Shown here piece after piece: positions 1 through 7,964 of a stretch of 64,000 nucleotides of DNA. Within the stretch, counting starts at the first letter, position 1; each line of letters opens with the position of its first letter. The notes below the pieces were generated by a model. It saw nothing but the letters and a program-made list of their open reading frames with translations. It was not told the DNA's origin and ran no database searches. The position numbers were made by a program, and so were the translations under genes. The DNA comes from DASYXZ01 sp035946625 (GTDB lineage: Bacteria; Acidobacteriota; Terriglobia; UBA7540), in NCBI GenBank assembly GCA_035946625.1, contig DASYZE010000017.1, positions 1-64,000 of the forward strand. Direction: 5' to 3'.

Positions 1-240
1 TTTGGTGTCGTGCAAGACTTTGGAAATGGTGAGCGGATAGGCAGGATAGATGAGCGCATGCCAATGATTCGGCATCAGCACGTACCCGCAAAAGAGAAAC
101 TTCAGGCGTTGGCGGGCCTCCCTGATCACCTCGATGAGCAAGGGGTATTCATCGGGCCGGAAGGATTTGATCCGGGGCCGCAGGTTCACGTTGACAAAGA
201 AAAAGCGGTCGGAAAGGAGCAGGCGGTGAAGGTGGGACAC
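1..240 (-). CDS. RAYT/IS200-like transposase (Y1_Tnp), truncated by window edge
   Basis: The minus strand from 240 encodes the N-terminal ~80 residues of a REP-associated tyrosine transposase-like protein; the rest lies outside the window. The family is made of single-domain HUH nucleases that cut and join single-stranded DNA at REP hairpins. Visible support is the run CGYVLMPNHWHALI near residue 53, which carries the HxH metal-binding motif after the usual GYVxMP lead-in. The GTG at 238-240 is the first start after an in-frame stop, so the start is inferred; no good ribosome site is visible. A REP-like hairpin (276-310) lies just upstream, the usual RAYT arrangement. The catalytic Tyr would be outside the window, so intactness is unknown. 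Confidence 0.75.
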   Translation of the reverse strand, partial: MSHLHRLLLSDRFFFVNVNLRPRIKSFRPDEYPLLIEVIREARQRLKFLFCGYVLMPNHWHALIYPAYPLTISKVLHDTK

Positions 241-275
241 CCGCGCAGAATATCAGCAAGAGTGATATATTGAAA

Positions 276-310
276 GTACCCACGGTCAAAAAATCGCTGA
301 CCGTGGCTAC
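276..310 (-). repeat. REP-like hairpin, copy 1
   Basis: Arm GTACCCACGGTCA (276-288) pairs with TGACCGTGGCTAC (298-310) with one mismatch and a 9-nt loop. Read on the minus strand it matches 1899-1933 over its whole length (about 31 of 38 positions including flanks). It sits directly upstream of the RAYT gene at the left edge, so it may be that enzyme's cognate REP; this is inference. Confidence 0.7.
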
Positions 311-463
311 CAGATGGGCCTCGGAGGGCGGTGAAAGTCGGGTACCGCTTCAAACGGAAACGCCTATCTCGTCTGCCCGTCCTTTGGGCATCCACCCCCC
401 AGGGGATCAGGTTAAGTCCTGCCTACCCCAAGCCGTGGGGGAACAGGGGGGGAGCCGGTACCG

Positions 464-880
464 ATGAAACTGCATGCGGATTCGCTGTCTACGTATTGCA
501 TCTCTCTTACGGTGGGGGTCGCATACGGCCTCTGGGTTGTCCACCAAGGAATGGACACCACAGTGGTTTTAACAGCCGGGTGCGCGTGGTGGGTCATCTT
601 CACTGCCGCATACCTCGTTCGTATGAAGCGGATGGAGCGGAAGCGGGCGCGGCAACTAGAAGAGTCAAGGCAGGGTTTTCCTTGGCGCAGGTTCGCCAAT
701 GGCGGCGCGGTGGGCGTTGCCTTCATAGGGCTCTTCGCCGTCGATGGCTGGGATAAGGCCAGCCTCGAGGTTGCCGCCATTTTGATTTTCGGGATTGGTA
801 CCGCGGGCTTCGTCGTGGAATGGCTCATTCAGAGGTGGCTACCAGCTATGGAGGAACCGGGGAGGAGCAAGGACCATTGA
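464..880 (+). CDS. small membrane protein of unknown function (138 aa)
   Basis: I do not recognise this protein. It has four hydrophobic stretches, near residues 14-31, 33-52, 79-97 and 102-124, with a basic segment (KRMERKRAR) between the second and third, so two helical hairpins joined by a cytoplasmic loop are likely. The ATG at 464 follows a GGGGGGAG stretch that can serve as ribosome site. Its first ~50 residues (from MKLHAD, with VVHQGMD) are clearly related to the next gene (LTLHAD, LAHQGMD). The stop overlaps the next gene's TTG start. The whole cluster lies between two inverted REP-like hairpins, which suggests an accessory, mobile-associated locus. No function is assigned. Confidence 0.6.
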   Translation: MKLHADSLSTYCISLTVGVAYGLWVVHQGMDTTVVLTAGCAWWVIFTAAYLVRMKRMERKRARQLEESRQGFPWRRFANGGAVGVAFIGLFAVDGWDKASLEVAAILIFGIGTAGFVVEWLIQRWLPAMEEPGRSKDH

Positions 881-1065
881 CGCTTCATGCAGATTGGTTA
901 CTCGCGTACTGCACGGGTGTGATGGCGATTGTTGGCTATTGCCTGTGGCTTGCCCATCAGGGGATGGACCCCACCATCGCCATGGGGGTTGGCTTAATCA
1001 CGTTCGTCATAAGCGCGGTGGCAATCCTCCTCAGCCAAGATAAATGGGAGCGCAGCTCACGATGA
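877..1065 (+). CDS. small two-helix membrane protein, tandem paralogue of the preceding gene
   Basis: This 62-residue product begins LTLHADWLLAYCTG and contains LAHQGMDPT, matching the start of the upstream protein, so the two arose by tandem duplication. It has two hydrophobic helices (about residues 9-25 and 29-49) and a short charged tail. I chose the TTG at 877 because it overlaps the upstream TGA (TTGA, 877-880), because GGGGAGGAG lies just ahead of it, and because the homology starts exactly here. The reading frame is open further upstream (ATG at 820) but that part overlaps the previous gene and shows no homology to it. Function unknown; translational coupling is likely. Confidence 0.55.
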   Translation: MTLHADWLLAYCTGVMAIVGYCLWLAHQGMDPTIAMGVGLITFVISAVAILLSQDKWERSSR

Positions 1066-1102
1066 CAGCGGGAACTGCATCCCGGGTAGTTAAGCAATCG
1101 AC

Positions 1103-1228
1103 ATGGAGTTGACTGTGAACCTTATCGGATTCTTGATGGGATTGATTACGTTCGGAGCTGTTGGGCTTGGAAAGGGCTATGCGTTGGCCCTCGGCGGCGT
1201 GGGAGGCCGCCGAAGGCGAGATTCGTAG
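1103..1228 (+). CDS. possible 41-aa hydrophobic peptide
   Basis: A short frame, ATG at 1103 to TAG at 1226-1228, encodes one Gly-rich hydrophobic segment (NLIGFLMGLITFGAVGLG) followed by an Arg-rich tail (GGRRRRDS). Size and composition fit the membrane proteins on either side and it fills the gap between them. No good ribosome site or homology is visible, so it may be chance. Confidence 0.3.
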   Translation: MELTVNLIGFLMGLITFGAVGLGKGYALALGGVGGRRRRDS

Positions 1229-1251
1229 TCAGGTAGGCTGTATAAGCCCCT

Positions 1252-1797
1252 ATGTCCAAAAGATCTCTATTCTACATCCTGTCCTTCGCTGCGGGCGGCT
1301 TCCTGTTTGCGCTCTGGGACCTAGAGTTCAACTTCGATCCGCTCCCTTGGGGGGGCTTGCGCCATCTGTTCCGTGAGCTTTCCTTCGAGGTGCCAGCGTT
1401 CTTTTGGTTCGGAGGGACAGGCTGGTCGTCACTGTTTTGGCCCTTATGCGCCGCTGGCTTCTATGCAGGAGTCGGCTATGTCGTGGGCCGTGCGTTTCGT
1501 AGACTGCCTTCTCGACGAGACGACCCCCGAGGTCACAGTCTGGTCAAACGTTTCGTTCTGTACTTCGCCGCCTTAGGCTATGTGCTGGTTCTGTGGGGGG
1601 AGGGTCTCCACCTCGCCCCGCTGCGGTCGGAGGCGGTGGGAGGTGTTCTCTGGTACGCGTGCCAGACGTGTATCGGCGGCGCGAGTGGGTGGGGCGTGCC
1701 TCTGATTCTAGCTCCAGTCAACGCCTTGATATACGCCGGACTCGGCTTGGTCATAGGCCGGGCCTTCCGCCGCACACGGTCCGCAACCGGCGCGTAG
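1252..1797 (+). CDS. membrane protein with internal duplication, unknown function
   Basis: The 181-residue protein has about four hydrophobic segments arranged as two similar halves. The first half begins LFYILSFAAGGFLFALWD and ends FYAGVGYVVGRAFRRLPSRR. The second begins FVLYFAALGYVLVLWGE and ends IYAGLGLVIGRAFRRTRS. Each half therefore starts with one helix and ends with a helix capped by GRAFRR, pointing to duplication of a two-helix unit. I do not recognise a family. It is the last gene of the cluster between the two REP-like hairpins. The ATG at 1252 gives a product beginning MSKRSLFYI, a typical N-in membrane start. Confidence 0.6.
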   Translation: MSKRSLFYILSFAAGGFLFALWDLEFNFDPLPWGGLRHLFRELSFEVPAFFWFGGTGWSSLFWPLCAAGFYAGVGYVVGRAFRRLPSRRDDPRGHSLVKRFVLYFAALGYVLVLWGEGLHLAPLRSEAVGGVLWYACQTCIGGASGWGVPLILAPVNALIYAGLGLVIGRAFRRTRSATGA

Positions 1798-1898
1798 CAG
1801 GTTCTATAAGAGGAGATGTCAAGAAAAAACACCCACCCTCTAACCGAAGGGAGGGATCGTTGTTCGACATCCAGCCCCTTGGGTGCGGGTGCCAGCGG

Positions 1899-1933
1899 GT
1901 GGCCTCGGTCAGCGTATTTCTGACCGGGGGTAC
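1899..1933 (+). repeat. REP-like hairpin, copy 2 (inverted relative to copy 1)
   Basis: GGCCTCGGTCAG (1901-1912) can pair with CTGACCGGGGGT around an ATTT-rich loop, with G:T wobbles. The element aligns with the reverse complement of 276-310, including the shared CGGTCAGCG and TGACCG blocks and the outer GTAC. A further half-site, GCCCACGGTCA, lies at 1948-1958. The stretch 1798-2053 otherwise holds no gene I can support. Confidence 0.7.
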
Positions 1934-2053
1934 TTGTGGATGGAAAGGCCCACGGTCAATCAGAGCCGGTAGCGCCTCTCAGACTCTGCGGTTCGTAATG
2001 TGAGATGATATCAAATAATCCTATCCAAGGAATTATCCCTGTTATGAACATCA

Positions 2054-2078
2054 GCGCGGGTGGCGCCTACGTTCCGCA
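2054..2078 (+). repeat. left 25-bp inverted repeat flanking RAYT pseudogene
   Basis: Its reverse complement matches 2726-2750 in 24 of 25 positions (core CGGAACGTA, then GCGCCACCCGCGC). The two copies bracket the transposase remnant, as REP elements bracket RAYT genes. Confidence 0.75.
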
Positions 2079-2120
2079 TTATGGGATGTATGCGGCCCTT
2101 GATGGCAGGAAGATAACCGG

Positions 2121-2664
2121 GTGCCCCGGCAACGACATTTTTACGGACTCAACCATCTTCACTACCTGACCCGCAGCACGTATGGGCGCGCCCGTCTGTT
2201 CGATTCTGAGAGGTTCAAGCGCCGATGGGTACGAACCCTGGATGAATTGCGCAGCGCATTGGGCTTCAAGATCATCGGATATGTTTTGATGCCCGAAGAC
2301 TTTCATCTATTAATCTGGCCGCCCAACCCTTACTCAAATCTTGCAAAGACTTGAAGATCGCACGGCACTATTTATTTTGAAGAATTTGAAAGAGACTGTG
2401 AACTATCCCTGGTGTGGAAAGATGCTCGGTCGCGGGTGGCTTCCACCGACCGTGCATCATCATGCCCACTTCCGGGTTTGGCCGAGGGGAGGCTACGATC
2501 TGAATATTGGGAGCCCGAAAAAGCGGCTGGAGAAACTGAATTAAATGCACAACCATCCAGTGGCGCGCAAGCTGGTGGAGAAACCCGGCGAATGGCCCTG
2601 GTCCAGTTGGAGGTTCTATTTTCTGAATGACGCTTCCACACTTCCTATGGATCGAATACCGTGA
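2121..2664 (+). pseudogene. RAYT (REP-associated tyrosine transposase) pseudogene
   Basis: Three collinear pieces rebuild one transposase. 2121-2354 gives the N-terminus (HYLTRSTYGRARLF, GYVLMPEDFHLLIWP). From about 2341 the next frame gives QRLEDRTALFILKNLKE through KKRLEKLN, stopped by TAA at 2542-2544. The same frame then continues MHNHPVARKLVEKPGEWPW to a TGA at 2662. So there is one frameshift near 2335-2345 and one nonsense codon. The usual HxH motif reads PEDFH, with the first His lost. The nonsense codon falls where family members have Tyr in the (N)Y-x-x-NPV motif, the likely catalytic residue. The protein cannot be active. Pieces are assigned from family knowledge, not an alignment run. 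Confidence 0.85.
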
Positions 2665-2725
2665 TCGTCAATGCATTGGGGCGCCAGCCGTGATGGCAAG
2701 GTTTGAGAACGCATGCATTCCAAAG

Positions 2726-2750
2726 TGCGGAACGTATGCGCCACCCGCGC
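2726..2750 (+). repeat. right 25-bp inverted repeat and REP hairpin beside RAYT pseudogene
   Basis: This copy pairs with 2054-2078 (one mismatch). It runs into a hairpin region in which GCCACC near 2740 can pair with GGTGGC near 2772, with an inner CGTG/CACG palindrome. The CGCCACCC core recurs at 12201 and 23902. Confidence 0.7.
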
Positions 2751-2816
2751 CTCGGCGTGTGCGCACGCTGTGGTGGCCGCGTCGCTCGGGATATTTCAGC
2801 TCACTGTTGCCGCCTG

Positions 2817-4043
2817 TTATTCTCTGCCCCCTTTCTCAGCCACCTTCCGTTTCCACATCGAATAGAATTTCGGGAGGCCGGTAGCGGGGTCAACCGGAGG
2901 ATCCGCTTCCACCTTTGGAAGAGTGGTGTGGGCGAAGGGCGCAGTGAGCGGGTCGCCAATAACAACGGTTTGCCAACTCAAGAATGGAATTGCGGCGTAA
3001 TAACTCTCGGCCAGATTGAATCCCTTAACGTAAGCGGGAAAAAGAATTTGCGGCCGGACGCACGCATCCAGGTACGGTTCATAGACATTTCCCGCTGCGC
3101 CGGTCACACCTTCATGGATGTAGTCGGCAATCAGGGACTGCGGTGAACCATCGAAAAAAGTGGCGGGGGGATCGCTCCATTGGCCGATCTTCCAATCTTT
3201 GGGCGGGCGCTTGAAGGTGCGGGCGTCGGTGGAGACGTACTCCTCCAGGAGCGCTCCGTTCACCCAAGTATTCCCCAGCCACCTGAAGTGATCGGAACGG
3301 TCGTTCGATCCCCAACTGGCATAACCAAGGACTTGTTTCTGGCCGGTGAGAAAAACAGGGGAGGTCTCCAAAGTAATCCGTGAGGCGGGAACACCAGCCT
3401 CCTTCAGCTTGTCCGCGGCCATGCGCAGCCAGTTGTCCCCCTGGCCGTTGCCATTCCAAGGCAGGTCCAGAATGAATCTGCCCCCCTTGGCAGGAGATTG
3501 CGCACGGGCCACGAGCGCGCAAGCGTCGCCCACATCGTAGCCGTCCAGCCGGGTCACCAGATAGATGGGGAATCTTCGATGGCTGAACCGCGCCAGGTTT
3601 GTGCCCGCATCACCCGCGAAGTAAGGATTGGGGAGCCTGCCGGGCAGGACTCGAGTCACACCCAGCATGTCCTGATAGAGAAGAGTGAGTTCGGAATCCA
3701 CACTGGCCTGGTCATTCTGCCCGGCATGGCCTTTAACTTTCAGGGGGACACCCTTGGTGAGCACGATATAAAGCACGCGGTCCTGGAGTTTCCCGCTCTG
3801 AAGGCAATCGAGGATGGGCTGGCGAACAGATTTGTCGAAGGTGGCGCGGTCGATTTCCTCGTCCTCGGGGGCGCGAATCGAACAAATGTTTGACTTTGGA
3901 ATGTGCCGCCGTTGCGCGTAATAATCCGCGATTGTCCGCGACATACCCGACCGCTGATTCACCACCAGCAGGACGTTATGCGGACCCTGCGCCATCGCCA
4001 CTGAACAAAAAAGACATGCAAACGTTGCCATCCGTCTGGACAT
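2817..4043 (-). CDS. TIGR03790-type secreted protein
   Basis: The product resembles the TIGR03790 family of exported bacterial proteins, whose biochemical role is unknown to me. Supporting features are the N-terminal region VLLVVNQRSGMSRTIADYYAQ, then PILDCLQSG and YIVLTKGVPLKVKG, and a C-terminal part with GYASWGSND and AYVKGFNLAESYY. A short signal peptide (MSRRMATFACLFCSVAMAQG) supports a start at 4043, giving 408 residues. In-frame ATGs at 4061 and 4148 are alternatives and none has a clear ribosome site. The gene stands alone, converging on the RAYT pseudogene and diverging from the amidase gene at 4251. Confidence 0.75.
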   Translation of the reverse strand: MSRRMATFACLFCSVAMAQGPHNVLLVVNQRSGMSRTIADYYAQRRHIPKSNICSIRAPEDEEIDRATFDKSVRQPILDCLQSGKLQDRVLYIVLTKGVPLKVKGHAGQNDQASVDSELTLLYQDMLGVTRVLPGRLPNPYFAGDAGTNLARFSHRRFPIYLVTRLDGYDVGDACALVARAQSPAKGGRFILDLPWNGNGQGDNWLRMAADKLKEAGVPASRITLETSPVFLTGQKQVLGYASWGSNDRSDHFRWLGNTWVNGALLEEYVSTDARTFKRPPKDWKIGQWSDPPATFFDGSPQSLIADYIHEGVTGAAGNVYEPYLDACVRPQILFPAYVKGFNLAESYYAAIPFLSWQTVVIGDPLTAPFAHTTLPKVEADPPVDPATGLPKFYSMWKRKVAEKGGRE

Positions 4044-4250
4044 GGGCGGAAATAATATCATCAGAAAGGCGCCGCGCAGAGAACAGATGAGGGACAATGG
4101 GCAAAATGGTTTGCCGCAAATCCGGCGGGGCTCCCTCCAAGTTTGCAACCTTTGAACCTGCTGCTATAGAATGAGAGAGGGTAAACGGGAACCCAGTTCT
4201 GCTCGCGCCCCTCCGGACCCATTGGCGATCCAGAATCAAAGGCGGAAGAA

Positions 4251-5762
4251 GTGACCCAATTGATCCATCCCCTGCGGCGGCACTCGCGTGTTCTCTTCAT
4301 TTTGATGCCGATCCTTGGTTTGGCGCTGATGTTTTGGCCTGCCCGCACACTTCGCAGTGACAACTTTGTTTTCTATCTTCCCGACGCCTCCCACGTCCTG
4401 CCGCTCCAAACCATCGGCTCGGCAAGCTACCTTCCACTCCTCCAGGTCCTGAACACCGTGGGCCGGGTGCAGGGCCTCACCGTGGCCAAGGACTCTCTGA
4501 AAGTCTGGTTCAACGACTCCCAGATCGAATTGCGCCAGGATAACAAGAGGGTTCGATTCAACAAAGAAAAAATAAATCTGTCTGAGCCGGTGCGGGTGCA
4601 GAGCGGGCAGTTCATGGTCCCGTTAAATTTTCTCGAGACCGTCCTGCCCCGCTTGATTCATGAATCTGTTGTCTACCGTCTGGGGTCGCGGCGAATTTTC
4701 ATCGGCGACGTCAAGCCGGGCACCTTCTCCTTTCGTCTGGATCAAGTACCCAACGGTTCCCGCCTTACCCTCGAATTCTCGGACAAAATTAAAATCCGTA
4801 CTGCGTCAAGCAACGGCAAGTGGGTGCTGTACCTGGGCAACAAGCCGGTGCAACCCCTGGAACAGAAATTCAATTTTCAAGATCCCTACCTCAGCAATAT
4901 TCAATTTGACGATCAAGACGGCGTGCCCAAGCTGATCCTTACACCCACTGTTGATGGGTTGAATTTCTATCCCAAAATAGACGACACGGGAAAAATCGTG
5001 ACCGCCGAACTCTTGAAGGCGCAAGCGGCTGTGGCCCAGCAGCCTGCTCCGCCCCCACCTCCTCAGGCGCCCGGAGCGGGCACCCCTTCAGCGGTGGCGC
5101 CCGCGCCGCCGGAAACGGCCGCATCGGCGGGCGGGCTTGGGTTACCCATGGTGGTTCTTGATGCCGGGCACGGCGGTGATGACAGCGGAGCGCGGGGGGG
5201 AAACGGACTGCTGGAAAAAGATCTGATGGCCCAGCTTGTGGCGCGCGTCCGGTCCACGCTGCTTGCCTCCGGAAAGTATCGGGTCGTATTGACCCGGGTG
5301 GGCGACGTGAATCTGACCCTCGACCAGCGCGCCGCCACTGCCAACGCGGCTCGCGCCAAGGTCTTCGTCACCTTTCACGCCGGCAACTTGGGCGTGCACA
5401 CCTCACGCATTGTGGTCTACACCCTCGAGGCCCCGTCATGGCCCCCTTCGGCCGGAGACGCGCAAGTGTCAGGGCTTTTTATTCCGTGGGGAACGGTTCA
5501 ACTTTCCCAATTAAGGCGAAGTCAACAGCTCGCTCGAATACTTCAAAAAGAATTCACCGCAATTTCAGGAGCAACGGTCAGCCCGCCCGCCACGGCGCCC
5601 CTGCGGGAGCTGCGCAGCGTTAATGCGGCTGCCGTGGCCGTGGAAATCGGAAGCCTCGCCGCCGAGGTGGATTCAACCGCTCTGACCAATTCAAACTTTC
5701 AGGCGGGCATTGCCAACGCCATTGTCAGGGCGCTTGACGAATATGAGGGAGGGCCATCCTAA
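4251..5762 (+). CDS. N-acetylmuramoyl-L-alanine amidase (Amidase_3)
   Basis: This 503-residue protein cleaves the amide between N-acetylmuramic acid and L-alanine in peptidoglycan. It has an N-terminal hydrophobic export segment (about 13-32), an AMIN-like beta-rich domain to about residue 255, a Pro/Ala-rich linker (about 262-295) and a C-terminal Amidase_3 domain. The zinc-site signatures are VVLDAGHGG (His307), a Glu in LLEKDL, His in TFHAGN (the usual form is SIHAN) and Glu in AVEIGS. The GTG start at 4251 is preceded by GGCGGAAGAA. The GerMN gene begins 3 nt after the stop, so the two are probably co-transcribed as an envelope pair. Confidence 0.88.
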   Translation: MTQLIHPLRRHSRVLFILMPILGLALMFWPARTLRSDNFVFYLPDASHVLPLQTIGSASYLPLLQVLNTVGRVQGLTVAKDSLKVWFNDSQIELRQDNKRVRFNKEKINLSEPVRVQSGQFMVPLNFLETVLPRLIHESVVYRLGSRRIFIGDVKPGTFSFRLDQVPNGSRLTLEFSDKIKIRTASSNGKWVLYLGNKPVQPLEQKFNFQDPYLSNIQFDDQDGVPKLILTPTVDGLNFYPKIDDTGKIVTAELLKAQAAVAQQPAPPPPPQAPGAGTPSAVAPAPPETAASAGGLGLPMVVLDAGHGGDDSGARGGNGLLEKDLMAQLVARVRSTLLASGKYRVVLTRVGDVNLTLDQRAATANAARAKVFVTFHAGNLGVHTSRIVVYTLEAPSWPPSAGDAQVSGLFIPWGTVQLSQLRRSQQLARILQKEFTAISGATVSPPATAPLRELRSVNAAAVAVEIGSLAAEVDSTALTNSNFQAGIANAIVRALDEYEGGPS

Positions 5763-5765
5763 ACC

Positions 5766-6371
5766 ATGACGCGCCGCGCCGGAATGATTGCAATTGCCCT
5801 CCTGCTGGTCATCCTGGGCGGAGGATTTGTGTATTTGCGCGTACTCACCCGGCGCGCGAAATTGGAATCGCCCGAGCACGGTGAGGAGGGAGCGCGAACC
5901 CAATTGCGCGAGGCCGCCCTGCAATCGAATACCGGTGCCTTGCAAACTATCACTCTCTATTTCCCTTCCGACGACGACGGCCAGTTGCAATCGGAGAGCC
6001 GGCAAATCGCGTGGGCCACTTCGGACACCGATCGAATCCGCCAGGTTATGCTCGCCCTCATTGAAGGCTCGTACAAAGGGCTGCGGCGCCCGCTGCCGCC
6101 CACGACCGAACTGCGGGCCGTCTTCCTGACCCCGGATGGCACGGCCTACCTGGATTTCTCCAGCAACGCGCTGGCGGTCTTCGCGCCCGGAATTCAAAGC
6201 GAAACGCTGGCCATCTATTCCATTGTTAATTCGCTCGCTGCCAATATACCTTCGGTGCTCAGGGTGAAGATTCTGGTGCAGGGCCAGGAAGTGGAAACCC
6301 TGAACGGGCACGCCGATCTCGGCGAAATTTTCGTTCCGGACCTGACTCGCAATCAACCGGCCTCACCATGA
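5766..6371 (+). CDS. GerMN domain envelope protein
   Basis: The 201-residue product has an N-terminal membrane anchor (AGMIAIALLLVILGGGFVYL) and a GerMN domain over roughly residues 55-185. The domain is seen in YFPSDDDGQLQ, the IEGSYKGLRRPLP stretch, TAYLDFSSNA and SIVNSLAANIPSVLRVKILV. GerMN domains occur in Gram-positive germination and sporulation proteins and in many envelope proteins of non-sporulating bacteria, and their ligand is not firmly known. It follows the amidase gene by 3 nt, which suggests a role in cell-wall turnover. An imperfect GC-rich hairpin at about 6432-6460 lies in the 127-nt gap before the RNase PH gene. Confidence 0.8.
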   Translation: MTRRAGMIAIALLLVILGGGFVYLRVLTRRAKLESPEHGEEGARTQLREAALQSNTGALQTITLYFPSDDDGQLQSESRQIAWATSDTDRIRQVMLALIEGSYKGLRRPLPPTTELRAVFLTPDGTAYLDFSSNALAVFAPGIQSETLAIYSIVNSLAANIPSVLRVKILVQGQEVETLNGHADLGEIFVPDLTRNQPASP

Positions 6372-6498
6372 AGGGCGCTTAATTCAGTGACAAGCACGCC
6401 AGAGTCAGCTATCTTGATGGTGCGCCTGATCGCGGAGGGAGCTGTAGCCCCCACCCTCGCCAGGTTGAATGTTAGTTCTGAAGAGTGAATTCTTTCAT

Positions 6499-7284
6499 AT
6501 GGCCAATACTCCCAAGCGCTTGAGCGGATTGCTCTATTCGGAAGGAAAGCTTGTGCGCGGTGACCAGCGCCAGTCCGACCAGATGAGAAAGGTGGAAATT
6601 ACCCCCAACGTAATCTCAAGCGCCGAGGGTTCCGCGCTCATTCGTTTGGGGGAAACGCAAGTGATCTGTACCGCGTCCATTGAAGACGGCGTACCCCAGT
6701 TTATGAAAGGATGCGGGCGGGGCTGGATTACCAGTGAGTACGCCATGATCCCGCGGGCCACCGATACCCGCACTCCCCGCGAGGCCACGCGCGGGCGCCA
6801 AGGCGGACGTACCATGGAGATCCAGCGTCTGATCGGAAGGTCGTTGCGAGCCGTGACCGATCTGGAGAGCCTGGGTGAGCGAACGGCGTGGGTGGATTGC
6901 GATGTGATTCGCGCCGATGGCGGCACGCGGACGGCCTCCATCACCGGGTCGCTGGTGGCCATGGGCCTGGCTTTTCAGAGACTGTTCGAGATGAAAGTTT
7001 TGCGCCGCATTCCCCTGAAAGATTATGTGGCGGCCATCAGCGTGGGCATGGTGGGCCGCGAGGTTCTACTCGATCTCGATTACATTGAGGATTCAAACGC
7101 GGAAGTGGACATGAATGTGGTGATGACGGGATCGAATCAATTGGTGGAAGTTCAGGCCACCGCGGAAGGACACGCCTTCGGTCTGGATGATTTGAATCAA
7201 CTGGTTGAAGCAGCCCGCCCCGGCATCCACCAACTTTTGGCGTTGCAACAATCCATCTTGAAGCTCAATTTACCGTCCCGCTAG
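6499..7284 (+). CDS. rph: ribonuclease PH
   Basis: RNase PH is a phosphorolytic 3'-5' exoribonuclease that trims tRNA 3' ends. The family signatures are present in order: GDTHV-like GETQVICTASIE, GRGWITSEYAMIPRATDTR, RGRQGGRTMEIQRLIGRSLR and DCDVIRADGGTRTASITG, followed by VEVQATAEG. The mature family starts near QRQSDQMRKVEI, so this protein has about 25 extra N-terminal residues. An ATG at 6499 gives 261 residues; the frame is open to 6469. No strong ribosome site separates these choices. rdgB follows after 47 nt, a common rph-rdgB pairing. Confidence 0.93.
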   Translation: MANTPKRLSGLLYSEGKLVRGDQRQSDQMRKVEITPNVISSAEGSALIRLGETQVICTASIEDGVPQFMKGCGRGWITSEYAMIPRATDTRTPREATRGRQGGRTMEIQRLIGRSLRAVTDLESLGERTAWVDCDVIRADGGTRTASITGSLVAMGLAFQRLFEMKVLRRIPLKDYVAAISVGMVGREVLLDLDYIEDSNAEVDMNVVMTGSNQLVEVQATAEGHAFGLDDLNQLVEAARPGIHQLLALQQSILKLNLPSR

Positions 7285-7331
7285 GAAATTATTTCCGGGG
7301 ATTCTCATCACTCGAGTTTTGCAACCTGGCT

Positions 7332-7964
7332 TTGATTCTTTATATCGCATCCACCAATCCCGGCAAGATAAAGGAATTTCGAGAAGCCGCGCAAGAATCC
7401 GGGGTGACCGTGGAGCCCCTCCCGGGCATGCGCAGCCTGCCCGCTTGCGTTGAGGATGGCCGGACGTTTGAAGCCAACGCGCGCAAAAAAGCGTTGCACT
7501 ACAGCCGGTGCGTTAATGGTCTCTTGCTGGCGGATGATTCCGGGATTAGCGTGGACGCTTTGGGGGGCGCCCCCGGCGTTTATTCAGCCCGGTTCGCCGG
7601 ACCGAACGCCACTGACCAGCAAAACAATCAATTACTTCTCAAGAGATTGCGCGAAGTTCAAGCCAGAGCATCGGAACAGACACTCCATCCATCGCCTGCT
7701 TCGCGGTCAGCTCAATACATCTGCGTGATCGCTTTGGCGGAGCGCGGCCGCATACTCACCACCACTGAGGGGCAGGGGAAGGGCCAGATTCTGGAATCGC
7801 CGCGCGGTTCAGGTGGATTCGGCTATGACCCATTATTTTATTTCCCGCCCTTGGGCAAAACGTACGCCGAATTGAGCCCGGAAGCCAAGTTTGGCGTATC
7901 CCACCGAGGGGAAGCTTTTCGCAAGCTGCTTGGATTTCTGGCCACCCATTCCAAAACAAAATGA
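7332..7964 (+). CDS. rdgB: XTP/dITP pyrophosphatase (RdgB/HAM1)
   Basis: RdgB hydrolyses non-canonical purine triphosphates (XTP, dITP, ITP) to monophosphates and so keeps them out of nucleic acids. The product begins with the family start LILYIASTNPGKIKEF (read from a TTG at 7332). It contains LADDSGISVDALGGAPGVYS, with the catalytic acidic residues, and GSGGFGYDPLFY, which forms the nucleotide pocket. Length, 210 residues, is normal for the family. The TTG has no clear ribosome site but the homology begins right there. It is downstream of rph and probably co-transcribed. The 237-nt gap after it shows no supported gene. Confidence 0.92.
   Translation: MILYIASTNPGKIKEFREAAQESGVTVEPLPGMRSLPACVEDGRTFEANARKKALHYSRCVNGLLLADDSGISVDALGGAPGVYSARFAGPNATDQQNNQLLLKRLREVQARASEQTLHPSPASRSAQYICVIALAERGRILTTTEGQGKGQILESPRGSGGFGYDPLFYFPPLGKTYAELSPEAKFGVSHRGEAFRKLLGFLATHSKTK

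Noticed and set aside
5691..6356. Long minus-strand frame opposite the GerMN gene
   Set aside because: Lies fully antisense to a gene with clear domain motifs; the translation has no recognisable features.
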